Source: Usitatibacter palustris (GTDB lineage: Bacteria; Pseudomonadota; Gammaproteobacteria; Burkholderiales; Usitatibacteraceae). Taken from it: a stretch of DNA of 64,000 nt. Below are positions 7,361-17,824 of the stretch, one piece after another. The notes beneath the pieces are model-generated. The model was given only the letters and a program-made list of their open reading frames with translations. It was not told the DNA's origin and made no database searches. The first letter of the stretch is position 1; each line of letters begins with the position of its first letter. A program made the translations under genes and the position numbers. The DNA is taken from NCBI RefSeq assembly GCF_013003985.1, contig NZ_CP053073.1, forward strand, positions 3,596,001-3,660,000. The letters are read 5' to 3'.

Positions 7361-9562
7361 CTAGTAGTACTTGCGCTTGTCGCCCAGCAGCGCGCCGAGC
7401 TTGCCCACGACCGCCCCGAAGCCCCCGGCACCGCGCGTCCACTCGTGGAAGGCCGTGAGGAAGTCCATTTGACCGTGCGTCACGGTCGAGCGTTTCCACT
7501 GCCCCGCCGCGTACTTGTTCGCCTCGACCCACGTGGGATACGCGTGGATCGTGCCCATGATCTTGTTCAGCCCGAACTTGTGGCGCATGGCGGCCACGAA
7601 CTCGGCGATGGTCTCGCCCGCATGTTCCGCCGCGATCGTGACACCGAGGATCTCGTCGGTGCCGCGCTTGGTGAGCACCTTGACGAGCCCGTGGGCTTCG
7701 CTCTCGGCGATCGCGCGGTCGAGATCGTCCACGCCGTACGTATAGATGTCGACGGCGATGTTCTTTTCCTTCGCCTCCGTTTCACTGAGTCCCACGCGCG
7801 CGACCTCGGGCTCGGTGAACGTGACCCAAGGCACGACCGAGTAGTCCACGCGGAATTTCTTGAAGCGGCCGAAGAGTGCATTCACCGACGCATACCAGGC
7901 CGTGTGCGAGGCGGTGTGCGTGAACTGGTAGGGCCCGATCGCGTCGCCCACCGCGAAGATGTTCGGATAATTGGTGCGCAGGAACTCGTCGACCTCGACG
8001 GTCTTCTGCTTGGTGAGCGGAATGCCCAGCGCCTCGAGGCCGAAGCCCTCGGTGTTCGCCACCCGTCCCACCGCGCAGAGGAGCTGGTCGTACGCGATCG
8101 TCTTCTCCACACCCTCATGCTCGACCGTCAGCGTCTTCTGTCCGCCTTCGCTGCGAACCGAGGTCGCCTTGTGGCCCGTCAGCACGTCGATGCCTTCGCT
8201 CCTGAAGCGCTTCGTGACGATCTCCGCGAACTCGGGATCCTCCTTGGCGAGGATGCGCGGCAGCATCTCGACCTGCGTCACCTTCGATCCCAGTCGCGCG
8301 AACGCCTGCGCAAGCTCGCAGCCGATGGGTCCGCCGCCGAGCACGACGAGACGCTTCGGAAGTTCGCGCAGATCCCAGAGCGTGTCGGAGGTGAGCGGAT
8401 TCGATTCGCGCAGCCCCGGGATCGGCGGGATGAAGGGCCGGCCGCCTGTGGCGATGACGATGTTCTTCGTCGTGAGGGTCTTCTTCTCGCCCGAGGCGAG
8501 CGCGATGTCCACGCTCCAGGGCGAGGTGATCGTGGCGGTGCCCGAAAGGCATTCGACGCCCAGCCCCGTGTAGCGCTCCACCGAATCGTGCGGCTCGACC
8601 TCCGCCACGACGCGCTTCACGCGCTCCATGACCTCGGCGAAATCGAACTGCGCCGTGGCGCTCTTCAATCCATAGTCCTTCGCGCGGCCGATCTGCGCGA
8701 CGAGCTTCGCGGTCTTGATGAGCGCCTTCGAGGGAATGCAGCCGGTGTTGAGGCAGTCGCCGCCCATCTTGTGCTTCTCGACGAGCGTCACCTTCGCCTT
8801 CACCGCCGCGCCGATGTACGTCGTCACGAGCCCCGCGGAACCCGCGCCGATCGCGATCAGGTTGCGGTCGTACGTGGCCGGGCGCTTCCAGTTCCTGTAG
8901 ACCTTGCGCGCCTTGATCGCGTCGAGGACCTTCTTCGCGACGAGGGGGAAAAGACCGAGCACCACGAATGCCGCGACCAGGCCCACGGAGATCTTGAACT
9001 GGCCGAGCTGCGTGCCCGCATACACGTAGGCGATGGTGCCCGCGAGCATTCCGAGCTGGCTCACCCAAAAATACGTCCACGCGCGGATGCTCGTGAGGCC
9101 CATCAGCAGGTTGATCGCGAAGAACGGGAACGCCGGGACGAGGCGCAGCGCGAAGAGGTAGAACGCGCCCTCCTTCTCGATGCCGTCGTTGATGGGCTTG
9201 AGCTTGTCGCCGAACTTCGACTGCACCCAGTCGCGCAGCAGGAAGCGCGACGCGAGGAACGCGATGGTCGCACCGATCGTGGATGCGAACGAGACGATGA
9301 CCACGCCCCAGAGCAACCCGAAGAGGGCGCCGGCCACCAGCGTCATCAGCGACGCGCCCGGAAGCGACAGTCCCGTGACGGCGACGTAGATCGCGAAGAA
9401 GATCGCGGCGGTCTGGACCGGATGCGCGGCAAGCTGCGCCTCGAGCGACGCGCGCTGCGACTGGAAGTATTCGATCGAGAAGTACTGCCTGAGATCGAAG
9501 ATGAAGAATGCCGCGATCGCTGCGGCGATCAGCACGAGTACGGCGAGCTTGCCCTTGTTCAT
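7361..9562 (-). CDS. Bifunctional TVP38/TMEM64 membrane domain - FAD/NAD disulfide oxidoreductase fusion
   Basis: 733 residues. The N-terminal 220 form a VTT (TVP38/TMEM64, DedA-like) membrane domain with several helices and GLSLPGASLMTLVAGALFG. The remainder is a complete mercuric reductase/lipoamide dehydrogenase-like enzyme: FAD-binding LIAIGAGSAGLVTTYIGAA, redox-active Cys270 and Cys275 in GGDCLNTGCIPSKAL, NAD-binding LVVLGGGPIGCELAQAFARL, FAVGDAIG, and HAYPTWVEANKYAAG at the C-terminal dimer interface. A second, C-terminal Cys pair as in MerA is absent. Start 9562 is supported by GAGGAG upstream. The fusion places a membrane channel-like domain next to a thiol-redox flavoprotein. Substrate unknown. 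Confidence 0.92.
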   Translation of the reverse strand: MNKGKLAVLVLIAAAIAAFFIFDLRQYFSIEYFQSQRASLEAQLAAHPVQTAAIFFAIYVAVTGLSLPGASLMTLVAGALFGLLWGVVIVSFASTIGATIAFLASRFLLRDWVQSKFGDKLKPINDGIEKEGAFYLFALRLVPAFPFFAINLLMGLTSIRAWTYFWVSQLGMLAGTIAYVYAGTQLGQFKISVGLVAAFVVLGLFPLVAKKVLDAIKARKVYRNWKRPATYDRNLIAIGAGSAGLVTTYIGAAVKAKVTLVEKHKMGGDCLNTGCIPSKALIKTAKLVAQIGRAKDYGLKSATAQFDFAEVMERVKRVVAEVEPHDSVERYTGLGVECLSGTATITSPWSVDIALASGEKKTLTTKNIVIATGGRPFIPPIPGLRESNPLTSDTLWDLRELPKRLVVLGGGPIGCELAQAFARLGSKVTQVEMLPRILAKEDPEFAEIVTKRFRSEGIDVLTGHKATSVRSEGGQKTLTVEHEGVEKTIAYDQLLCAVGRVANTEGFGLEALGIPLTKQKTVEVDEFLRTNYPNIFAVGDAIGPYQFTHTASHTAWYASVNALFGRFKKFRVDYSVVPWVTFTEPEVARVGLSETEAKEKNIAVDIYTYGVDDLDRAIAESEAHGLVKVLTKRGTDEILGVTIAAEHAGETIAEFVAAMRHKFGLNKIMGTIHAYPTWVEANKYAAGQWKRSTVTHGQMDFLTAFHEWTRGAGGFGAVVGKLGALLGDKRKYY

Positions 9563-9623
9563 GACGTCTCCTCGTGCAGGGTACGCAACAGCAGGTCCCT
9601 CGGATGCTCGGGACGACCCCGGC

Positions 9624-10262
9624 TCAGAGTGCGTCCAGGGCCCCTTCGTACGCCAGGGTCGCCTCGGCTGCCGAGGACACGCTGCTGCCCAGGTCGCGCA
9701 CGAGGCCATCCTTCAGCCCATACACCCAGCCGTGGACCGTCAGCTCCTGCCCGCGATCCCACGCGTCGCGCACGATCGTCGTCTGGCAGACGTTGGCGAC
9801 CTGCTCGACCACGTTCAACTCGCACAGGTGATCGACGCGGTGCGCGTCATCGAGCGCGGCGAGCCGCTGGGCATGCTTCGCGTGGACATCCGCGATGTGG
9901 CGCAGCCAATTGTCGGCGAGGCCCACGCGCTCGTTCCTCAATGCCGCCTGCACGCCGCTGCACCCGTAGTGGCCGCAGACGATGATGTGCTCGATCTTGA
10001 GGACATCGACGGCGAACTGCATCACCGACAGGCAGTTGAGGTCGGTGTGGACGACGACGTTAGCGATGTTGCGATGGACGAAGAGCTCGCCCGGGGCGAG
10101 GTCGACGATCTCGTTGGCCGGAACGCGGCTGTCGGAGCAGCCGATCCAGAGGTACCGCGGCCGCTGCTGGCGCGAGAGCTTCGGGAAGAACTCCGGATCG
10201 CTCTTGCGGATGCGCTCGGACCAGGCGCGGTTGCTGTCGAAGAGGTGCTTGAGCGTGGCCAT
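9624..10262 (-). CDS. can: Beta-class carbonic anhydrase
   Basis: Interconverts CO2 and bicarbonate in the cytosol. 212 residues, typical of bacterial Can. Zinc ligands are visible as Cys42 and Asp44 (WIGCSDSRVPAN) and His98 and Cys101 (CGHYGCSG). LFVHRNIANVV is also diagnostic. The start at 10262 lies in a clear frame. It lies 61 bases upstream of the TVP38-flavoprotein gene and in the same direction, so it may belong to the same transcription unit. A 53-bp palindrome lies just upstream of its start. Confidence 0.96.
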   Translation of the reverse strand: MATLKHLFDSNRAWSERIRKSDPEFFPKLSRQQRPRYLWIGCSDSRVPANEIVDLAPGELFVHRNIANVVVHTDLNCLSVMQFAVDVLKIEHIIVCGHYGCSGVQAALRNERVGLADNWLRHIADVHAKHAQRLAALDDAHRVDHLCELNVVEQVANVCQTTIVRDAWDRGQELTVHGWVYGLKDGLVRDLGSSVSSAAEATLAYEGALDAL

Positions 10263-10294
10263 GGTGGCGCCATTCTACCTGCTGCCCCTGCACG

Positions 10295-10408
10295 GAAATA
10301 AGTGGGGTCAGACTCGACTTAAATAAATTCTGGGGATAAGTCGTGCACCTGCGAATGCACGACTTATCCCCAGAATTTATTTAAGTCGAGTCTGACCCCA
10401 CTTATTTC
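10295..10408. repeat. Perfect 53-bp inverted repeat with 8-base loop
   Basis: Arms 10295-10347 and 10356-10408 are exact reverse complements. The arm starts GAAATAAGTGGGGTCAGACT and includes TTATTTAAG-type AT-rich stretches. The right arm, read on the minus strand, encodes the last 14 residues and the stop of the metallophosphoesterase gene. The size and perfection suggest recent insertion of a palindromic element able to form a long cruciform. Confidence 0.95.
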
Positions 10409-11334
10409 TGTGCGGAGCGGCGCGGCCTGCGCGAGCGAGAAGCGCGGGCCCCGCGTGATGCGGCGGTAGTAGGAAACGTGCGCGGGCGAGCCTTCGGGCC
10501 ACGACGCGAGGAAACGGCGCTCGAATGCCTGCGCATCGAAGTCGAGTGCGAGCGCATCGACGAACGTGCCATGGCACTCGGTGCCATAGAGCGACGGGAC
10601 GGGCGAAGGCCGCGTGGAGATGCGCGTCACGATGCCGTGGCGCGTACCCGCGAAATTGGGCATGCCCGCGGCTCCGTTGTTGATGACGATGCCGCGCGTG
10701 GCGCCGAAGGCGAATTCGCGGCACGCGGGCAGACAGGTGTGGGAGCTTGCGAACACGTCCATCCCCGACTCGGCGAACGCGCCCTCGAGCCACCGGCGCT
10801 GCTTCGGATCATCGAGCCGGTCGTGCGCGAAGTTCCAGCCGGCGAGGCTCGACGCATCGCCATGCACGATGCCGACACTCGCGCGGCCCACGCGGGCCGT
10901 GAGGTTCATGGGCAGCGCGCGTTGCGAGGCGCGCAACTCCGGAAAGCGCCGTGCGGTCTCGAGAAGCTTCGCGTGGATCACGTTGGAGCGATCGACATCG
11001 CCGTCGTCGACTTCCTCGGGGTAGCCGCAGCCGCAGCCCGCGCCCGAATCGTCGTCGGCGAGTTCGGTCTCCACGTTGCCGCGGATCGCGAAGTGCCCGA
11101 GCACGCTGCGCCCGATACGGTCGTAGTCCGCCGGGTCGGTGTCGAACCAGTGGAAGTCGCCGTTGAAAACGATCGCGGCATCGTCCTTCGCCGCCAGCGC
11201 CAGCACCGCTTCAAGCGCCTCGACGTTGCCGTAGAGGCCGCCGACCACGAGGATCGTGCCCGCGACGATATCGGGGTCGCGCGCGAACGACCGCGGCGAG
11301 TAGCGATAGGAAAGCGGGCAGTCGCGTCCCGGCG

Positions 11335-11338
<4 letters not shown>
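10364..11338 (-). CDS. Metallophosphoesterase-like protein with degenerate motif I
   Basis: 324 residues in the calcineurin-like phosphoesterase pattern: [17 protein letters not shown] (where GDxHGN is expected, so metal ligands are missing), then [30 protein letters not shown], and ASSHTCLPA in place of GHTH. A Cys-rich insert [11 protein letters not shown] is unusual. The start overlaps the ArsS stop by ATGA, so it is translationally coupled to arsS. The last 14 residues ([14 protein letters not shown]) and the TAA come from the palindromic repeat, so the original C-terminus was probably replaced. Activity cannot be assumed. Confidence 0.75.
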
Positions 11339-12300
<962 letters not shown>

Positions 12301-12324
12301 GGATTAAGGCATCATAACGCAGCG

Positions 12325-13161
12325 ATGACACAGCAAAACGACCCTCCCGCCGACGGCGCCCGGCTCGATTTCGCCGGCGAGATGAGCTATGGCGATTACT
12401 TGCGGCTCGATAGGATCCTCGACGCGCAAAGCCCGCGCTCGGGTAACCACAACGAGCTGCTGTTCATCGTCCAGCACCAGGCCACCGAGCTGTGGATGAA
12501 GCTCATGATCCACGAGCTGAAGGGCGCGCGTGACGCGATCCGCACCGGAAACCTGCAGCCCGCCTTCAAGATGCTCGCTCGCGTCGCCCGGATCATGGCG
12601 CAGCTCAACCAATCGTGGGACGTGCTTGCTACGTTGACCCCGGCGGAGTACTCCGCGTTCCGTGGCGACCTCGGAAGCTCGTCGGGATTCCAGTCCTACC
12701 AATACCGGATGGTGGAATTCCTGCTCGGCAACAAGAGTGCGGTGATGCTCGAGCCGCATCGCCACCGTGCCGACCTCCTGGCCCCCCTCGAGCAGTTGCA
12801 TCGCGAACCCTCGCTCTATGATGAAGCGATACGCACGCTCGCCGCCCGTGGATTCGCGATCGATCGCGAGGTCGCGGAGCGGGATTGGACGAAGTCCCAC
12901 GAGTTCAACGAATCCGTCCTCGCCGCGTGGGTGAAGGTCTACAAGACGACCCACGAGCACTGGGACCTTTACGAGCTCGCCGAGAAGCTCGTGGACCTCG
13001 AAGACGCGTTCCGCCAGTGGCGCTTCCGCCATGCGACGACCGTCGAACGCGTGATCGGCTTCAAGCGCGGCACGGGCGGAACCTCGGGCGTGGGTTACCT
13101 GCGACGCATGGTCGAGGTCGTGCTGTTCCCCGAGCTGTGGCGCGCGAGGACATCGCTGTGA
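12325..13161 (+). CDS. kynA: Tryptophan 2,3-dioxygenase
   Basis: Heme enzyme that opens the indole ring of L-tryptophan to N-formylkynurenine, the first step of the kynurenine pathway. 278 residues. Hallmarks: [33 protein letters not shown] (substrate-side His51), [32 protein letters not shown] (heme His region) and [13 protein letters not shown]. Start ATG 12325 gives the normal N-terminus. No kynB or kynU is adjacent. Its stop overlaps the GTG start of the CYTH/CHAD gene by GTGA. Confidence 0.97.
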   Translation: MTQQNDPPADGARLDFAGEMSYGDYLRLDRILDAQSPRSGNHNELLFIVQHQATELWMKLMIHELKGARDAIRTGNLQPAFKMLARVARIMAQLNQSWDVLATLTPAEYSAFRGDLGSSSGFQSYQYRMVEFLLGNKSAVMLEPHRHRADLLAPLEQLHREPSLYDEAIRTLAARGFAIDREVAERDWTKSHEFNESVLAAWVKVYKTTHEHWDLYELAEKLVDLEDAFRQWRFRHATTVERVIGFKRGTGGTSGVGYLRRMVEVVLFPELWRARTSL

Positions 13162-14684
13162 GCGCGGATCCGACGGAAACGGAACTCAAGTTCGCCATCG
13201 CGCCCGAGGATGCGAAGGCGTTCGAGCGTGCGCCCGCGCTGAAGAAGTCGAAGCCGCGGCGCCAGCGCCTGCTCAACCTCTACTTCGATACGCCGGACCA
13301 CGCGCTGGCCGATGCCGGAATGGCGCTGCGGCTGCGCAAGGCGGGTGGCCGCTGGACGCAAGCCCTTAAGGGCGGCACGAGCGGCACCGGCGGGCTGCAT
13401 TCGCGCGGCGAATGGGAGTTCCCGCGCAAGGAGCCGACGCTCGATCTGACACTCTTCGTCGCGACACCGCTCTTCGCGATGAAGCAGCCCGAGCGTCTCC
13501 AGGACCAGCTCGCCAACGCATTCACCGTCGATTTCCAGCGCGAGACCTGGATCGTCGAACCCCAGCCGGGTGAGCGCCTCGAGGTGGCGCTCGATCGCGG
13601 CGAGGTGCGCAGCGGCGATCGCACGGAAGCCGTCTGTGAAGTCGAGATCGAGGTGCTCGAGGGCCCGCGGGACGCCGCCTTCGACCTCGCGCACTCGTTG
13701 ATGAAAGTGGTGCGGCTGCGTCCGAGCGCGGTCACGAAGGCGCAACGCGGGAATCGCCTGGTGCGCAATGCGGAACTCGCGCCCCGCAAGGCGAGTGCCG
13801 TCGAGCTCGAGGCGTCGATGAGCATCGCGCGGGCTGCGCGCGCGATCGTGGGCACGGCCCTCGATCAACTGCAGGCGAACGAGGAAGACCTGCTCGTTTC
13901 GAACGATCCGGAGTTCGTGCACCAGGCGCGCGTGGCGCTTCGCCGCATGCGCTCCGCGCTTCGCCTCTTCCGCGACGAGCTCGGCGATCCGCGCACGGAG
14001 CAGTGGCGCGAAGCCCTGGGTGACATCGCCCGGGCCTTTGGCGGTGCGCGCGATTGGGATGTGTTCGCGACGGAAGTGCTTCCGAGTCTGCGCAAATCGT
14101 TCGGCGACGCGAAGCTCTCGCGCAGCCTCGCCTCACGCGCCACGGCTCGCCGCATGAGGGAGCGCGACACCGCGCGCGAAGCCCTGCGCTCGGCCGCGTA
14201 CGCAACACTCGTGCTCGACCTCGCGCGCTGGCTCTCCGATGAACCGCCCCCACGAATCGCCGGCGAATCGCTCACGGACTTCGCCTCGGCCCTGATTCGC
14301 AAGCGCCACAAGCGCCTCCTCGCCGACGCGAAGCAGCTCGCGAAGCGCTCGCCCGAGGAGCGCCACCAGATTCGCATCGACGCGAAGCGCCTGCGCTATT
14401 GCGTCGATGGCTTCGCTTCGCTGTTCAAGGATTCGCGGGTCGAGAAGTACTCGCGCGCGCTCGGCCGCCTGCAGGACGTGCTGGGCCGTGCGAACGACGC
14501 CACGACGGCGATGCAGCTGGTCTCCGAGCTCGAGGCCCCGGCAGCCTTCGCGAGTTTCGCCCGGGGCTATCTTGCTGCCCGCGCCGAGGACGATGTCGCG
14601 AGCCTCGCCGATCATGTCGCCGCGCTCGATGGCACCAAGCGCTTCTGGGCAAGGAAGCCCGCAGCACCATCCCTGGAGGGTTGA
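13158..14684 (+). CDS. CYTH-CHAD domain protein
   Basis: 508 residues. The N-terminal CYTH (triphosphate tunnel) domain has the ExExK motif as Glu7, Glu9 and Lys11 and the [14 protein letters not shown] strand. The C-terminal CHAD helical domain starts near residue 225 with [20 protein letters not shown] and ends with [21 protein letters not shown] domains bind polyphosphate through such His/Arg/Lys rows. Family proteins hydrolyse inorganic triphosphate or bind polyphosphate. The GTG start overlaps the kynA stop, and a polyphosphate kinase gene follows 2 bases later, supporting a role in polyphosphate metabolism. Confidence 0.9.
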   Translation: MSADPTETELKFAIAPEDAKAFERAPALKKSKPRRQRLLNLYFDTPDHALADAGMALRLRKAGGRWTQALKGGTSGTGGLHSRGEWEFPRKEPTLDLTLFVATPLFAMKQPERLQDQLANAFTVDFQRETWIVEPQPGERLEVALDRGEVRSGDRTEAVCEVEIEVLEGPRDAAFDLAHSLMKVVRLRPSAVTKAQRGNRLVRNAELAPRKASAVELEASMSIARAARAIVGTALDQLQANEEDLLVSNDPEFVHQARVALRRMRSALRLFRDELGDPRTEQWREALGDIARAFGGARDWDVFATEVLPSLRKSFGDAKLSRSLASRATARRMRERDTAREALRSAAYATLVLDLARWLSDEPPPRIAGESLTDFASALIRKRHKRLLADAKQLAKRSPEERHQIRIDAKRLRYCVDGFASLFKDSRVEKYSRALGRLQDVLGRANDATTAMQLVSELEAPAAFASFARGYLAARAEDDVASLADHVAALDGTKRFWARKPAAPSLEG

Positions 14685-14686
14685 CG

Positions 14687-16153
14687 ATGTTCGAATCCGC
14701 CGAGATCGGCCACAAGCTCGACAAGGCGCGCTACAAGCGCGAAGAACCGAAGCTGCGCCGCGCGCTGCTCGAGGCGCAGTACGAGCTCCTCAAGAAACCC
14801 GAGTCCTCCGTGCTCGTGATCGTCGGCGGCGTCGACGGCTCGGGCAAGGGCGAGACGGTGAACCTCTTCAACGAGTGGATGGACCCGCGCCACATCCGGT
14901 CCGTGGCCTTCGGTCCGCCGACGAACTACGAGCGCGAGCGCGGCGAGATGTGGCGCTACTGGCAATCGCTGCCCGGCAAGGGCCGCATCGGGATCTTCTT
15001 CGCGTCGTGGTACACCGACCCCGTCGTCTCCCGCGTCACCGGTCGCATGGGCCGCGCCGCGTTCGCCCGCTCGCTCGAGCGCATCCGCCGGCTGGAATTC
15101 ATGCTCGCCGCCGAAGGCATCGTGCTGGTGAAGCTGTGGTTCCACCTGTCGAAGAAGGCCCAGCGCGATCGCTTCCGCAAGCTCTCGGCCAACAAGCGCA
15201 CCGCGTGGCGCGTGACGAGGCAGGAGTGGAAGAACCACAAGAGCTACGACAAGTTCCGCGACGTGAGCGAAGACGCGCTGCGCGAAACGTCGACCGGTGC
15301 GGCGCCATGGCACGTGATCGACGGATCCGACAACGAATACCGGTCGCTCACCGCCGGGCGCATCCTGCTCGATGCGCTGCGCCACCGCCTCGACGGCGAA
15401 AAGACGGTGATTCCCGCGGTGGCCCCGGTGGCCGCCGCCCCGCTCGACGGCCGCAACATCCTGCGCGCGCTCGACTACAAGCGCACGCTCACGCGCGCGA
15501 AGTACGACGAGCGGCTCGACGAGCTGCAGGCGAAGCTCGCCTACCTCAGCCGCGGCAAGGCGATGCGCAATCGTTCGCTCGTGCTGTGCTTCGAAGGCAT
15601 GGATGCCGCGGGCAAGGGCAGCACGATCCGGCGCATCACGCAGGCGCTCGATTCCCGCCACTACCGCGTGATTCCGGTCGCCGCGCCTACCGAGGAAGAG
15701 CGCGCCCAACCGTACCTGTGGCGTTTCTGGCGCCACATGCCCGGCCACGGCCAGGTCGCCATCTTCGATCGCTCCTGGTACGGACGCGTGCTGGTCGAGC
15801 GCGTCGAGAAGTTCGCCTCCGAGATCGACTGGATGCGTGCCTACCAGGAGATCAACGAATTCGAGTCGCAGCTCGTGGAATCGGGCGCGGTCGTGGTGAA
15901 GTTCTGGATGGCGATCACGCCTGAAGAGCAGCTCAAGCGCTTCAAGGCGCGCGCGGATACGCCGCACAAGCAGTTCAAGATCACCGCCGAGGATTGGCGC
16001 AACCGCAAGAAGTGGCCCGCCTACGAGCGCGCGGTGTGCGACATGATCGAGCGCACCTCGACCGATCCCGCGCCCTGGCACCTCATCGCCGCAACCGACA
16101 AGCTGCACGCGCGCATCGAGGTGCTGGAGAAGCTGACGAAGGCGCTGTCGTGA
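14687..16153 (+). CDS. pap: Polyphosphate:AMP phosphotransferase (double PPK2 domain)
   Basis: Transfers phosphate between polyphosphate and AMP/ADP. 488 residues with two PPK2 modules. Walker A of the first is GGVDGSGKGETVNL (about 47-60), and of the second EGMDAAGKGSTIRR (about 300). Lid motifs are FASWYTDPVVSR and FDRSWYGRVLVERVE; the C-terminal module also has RFKARADTPHKQFK. Two-domain PPK2 proteins are class II, the AMP-phosphorylating type. RBS GGAGGG precedes ATG 14687. It is probably cotranscribed with the CYTH-CHAD gene. Confidence 0.93.
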   Translation: MFESAEIGHKLDKARYKREEPKLRRALLEAQYELLKKPESSVLVIVGGVDGSGKGETVNLFNEWMDPRHIRSVAFGPPTNYERERGEMWRYWQSLPGKGRIGIFFASWYTDPVVSRVTGRMGRAAFARSLERIRRLEFMLAAEGIVLVKLWFHLSKKAQRDRFRKLSANKRTAWRVTRQEWKNHKSYDKFRDVSEDALRETSTGAAPWHVIDGSDNEYRSLTAGRILLDALRHRLDGEKTVIPAVAPVAAAPLDGRNILRALDYKRTLTRAKYDERLDELQAKLAYLSRGKAMRNRSLVLCFEGMDAAGKGSTIRRITQALDSRHYRVIPVAAPTEEERAQPYLWRFWRHMPGHGQVAIFDRSWYGRVLVERVEKFASEIDWMRAYQEINEFESQLVESGAVVVKFWMAITPEEQLKRFKARADTPHKQFKITAEDWRNRKKWPAYERAVCDMIERTSTDPAPWHLIAATDKLHARIEVLEKLTKALS

Positions 16154-16204
16154 AAAGCGGATCCCTCGTGTCCTGAACCTCGGGATGAAATAAGTACGCT
16201 TATT

Positions 16205-16627
16205 TCAGTTCGCGAGCTTAAGGCTGATGCGGTTGCGACCGAAGATGTACGAGTACTCCGCGCTCTCGGTGAGCCCATGCGCGAGAAGCACGCCCAGACC
16301 GCCTTCACGCCGCGTATCGACCAGCGCTTCGAGCAGCTCGCGCGTGGCGCGAGCGAACGGATTGAAGGGTGGGGCGCGATCCTCGTAGGTGAGCGCGACT
16401 TCGTCGCCGTCGGCCGCGAGCGAGACCCAGACCGGTGCATCGCTGCCGCCGCGGTGGCCATGCTTCACGGTGTTGAGGAAGAGCTCCTCGATGACGAGGC
16501 ACAGCTTCAGGCAGGAAGGCCGCTTGGTGCCCGCGCCCTCGCAAAAGCCCTCGATGAACGCCCGCGCCTGCTTCCAGGCCTCCAGACGGGACGGGAACAT
16601 CCCCATGCGGGTTGTGATCGTGTTCAC
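16205..16627 (-). CDS. RsbW/SpoIIAB-like ATP-binding anti-sigma kinase
   Basis: 140-residue GHKL ATPase of the serine-kinase anti-sigma type. N-box LVIEELFLNTVKHG (Asn52), G1-like box YEDRAPPFNP (Asp83), G2 box EGGLGVLLAHG. It has no sensor or His box, which fits partner-switching kinases that phosphorylate STAS proteins and sequester a target. GTG start 16627 is preceded by AAAGGA. A TATAAT box on the minus strand at 16647-16652 is a likely -10. A STAS protein and a PP2C phosphatase, the expected partners, are encoded at 17.8-21.2 kb. The output factor is unknown. Confidence 0.85.
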   Translation of the reverse strand: MNTITTRMGMFPSRLEAWKQARAFIEGFCEGAGTKRPSCLKLCLVIEELFLNTVKHGHRGGSDAPVWVSLAADGDEVALTYEDRAPPFNPFARATRELLEALVDTRREGGLGVLLAHGLTESAEYSYIFGRNRISLKLAN

Positions 16628-16689
16628 AGTTTTGTCCTTTGAGGCATTATAGGATGTAGCAATTACATAAGAGCAAACCGGGAGAGGTC

Positions 16690-17151
16690 ATGAGCGCGCG
16701 TTCGACGGTGATCAAGGTTTTCGTGGCGGGCGTTTTCGCGCTCGCATCAGGCGCTGTCGCGGCCCAGGACATCGGCCAGGTGAAGGTCGCCAAGGGTACG
16801 GTGATGGTCGAGCGCGCAGGCACCTCGCAGCCGGTGAAGGTCGGCATGGCGATCAAGACTTCCGACAAGATCACGACGGGCGCCGACGGCTCCGCGGGGA
16901 TCACCTTCACGGACAACAGCCTCGTCTCCGTGGGCCCGAACAGCGTCTTCTCGATCGAGAAGTACAGCTTCGATTCCACGACGCACGCCGGTGAATTCGA
17001 AGGCTCGCTCAAGAAGGGCAAGCTCGCCGCGGTCTCGGGCAAGATGGTCAAGCAGGCGCCCGAGTCGATGAAGATCCGCACCCCCTCGGCCGTGATGGGC
17101 GTGCGCGGCACCGAGTTCGTCGTGCAGGTCGACGAGCCGAAATCCAACTAG
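16690..17151 (+). CDS. Secreted FecR-domain protein
   Basis: 153 residues: signal peptide ending SGAVAAQDIG, then a FecR-type beta domain with GQVKVAKGTVMVERAG, GMAIKTSDKITTGADGSAGI, FTDNSLVSVGPNSVFSIEKY and TPSAVMGVRGTEFVVQV. It lacks the cytoplasmic anti-sigma part of real FecR, so it is a periplasmic FecR-like domain alone. It lies directly upstream of an OmpA-type lipoprotein gene (7-base gap). FecR domains often accompany CHASE2 sensors, and one is encoded by the next minus-strand gene. Confidence 0.85.
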   Translation: MSARSTVIKVFVAGVFALASGAVAAQDIGQVKVAKGTVMVERAGTSQPVKVGMAIKTSDKITTGADGSAGITFTDNSLVSVGPNSVFSIEKYSFDSTTHAGEFEGSLKKGKLAAVSGKMVKQAPESMKIRTPSAVMGVRGTEFVVQVDEPKSN

Positions 17152-17158
17152 GCAAGCC

Positions 17159-17776
17159 TTGAAGCGCTTCACGGGCCTCGGCGCTGCCGGGGTCCTCCTG
17201 ATCCTCGCGGCCGCTTGCGCCGCACCGAAGACCGGTCCGGTCGCTCCCGAGCTCTTCGCCGTCCTCCCCAGCAAGGAAGGCAAGGTCGGCTCCATCGTCG
17301 TCAACAGCGCGGGCAGCTCGCGCGTGATCGACACGGCCTACGGCGCGCAGCTCATCCAGCCCAGCGGCGAGATGGTCGGCGGGAAACTCACCGAAGCCGA
17401 CGTCCGCGCGTCGTTCGGGTCCACGCTCCAGGCGCTGCCCGGCCGGCCCGCGTCGTTCATCCTCTACTTCCTCGAAGGCAAGGATGAGCTCACGGTCGAA
17501 TCGAAGAAGGAGCTCGAGCGCGTGTTCATCGAGCTCGCCCGCCGCCCCTTGCCCGACATCGTCGTGATCGGCCACACCGACACGGTGGGCAGCGGTCCCT
17601 TCAACGACAAGCTGTCGCTGCAGCGCGCCGAGCGCCTGCGCGAGATGATGGTCTTCATGGGCCTGGCCGCCGAGCGCGTTCAGGCCGCGGGCCGTGGCGA
17701 GCGCGAGTTGCTCGTGCCCACCGAAGACAACGTCTCCGAGCCCAGGAACAGGCGCGTAGAGATAAACGTGCGTTAG
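17159..17776 (+). CDS. OmpA-family outer-membrane lipoprotein
   Basis: 205 residues. The N-terminus MKRFTGLGAAGVLLILAAAC is a lipoprotein signal with a lipobox-like LAAAC (lipidated Cys20). The C-terminal half is an OmpA/MotB peptidoglycan-binding domain: FILYFLEGKDELTVESK, VVIGHTDTVGSGPFNDKLS, RAERLREMMVFMGL, AAGRGERELLVPT and EPRNRRVEINV. The start is TTG 17159, 7 bases after the FecR-like gene, so translation is probably coupled. It likely anchors a complex to peptidoglycan near the FecR-like protein. Confidence 0.87.
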   Translation: MKRFTGLGAAGVLLILAAACAAPKTGPVAPELFAVLPSKEGKVGSIVVNSAGSSRVIDTAYGAQLIQPSGEMVGGKLTEADVRASFGSTLQALPGRPASFILYFLEGKDELTVESKKELERVFIELARRPLPDIVVIGHTDTVGSGPFNDKLSLQRAERLREMMVFMGLAAERVQAAGRGERELLVPTEDNVSEPRNRRVEINVR

Positions 17777-17824
17777 GTTGTTTTCAGCGCGTTTATCCCG
17801 AGGCAGCCCGAGGGATCTGCTTTT

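Noticed and set aside
7361..9562. Mercury resistance (MerA)
   Set aside because: No N-terminal HMA domain, no C-terminal Cys pair and no mer genes nearby; only the flavoprotein fold is shared.
7313..9985. 890-codon plus-strand frame opposite the TVP38-flavoprotein gene
   Set aside because: The minus strand holds complete FAD, NAD and redox-Cys motifs; the plus frame is a codon-bias shadow.
16186..16207. Terminator between pap and the RsbW-like gene (TGAAATAAG...CTTATTTCA)
   Set aside because: The 9-bp stem is AT-rich and has no U-run; it overlaps the stop codon of the minus-strand gene, so it is left as a minor dyad.
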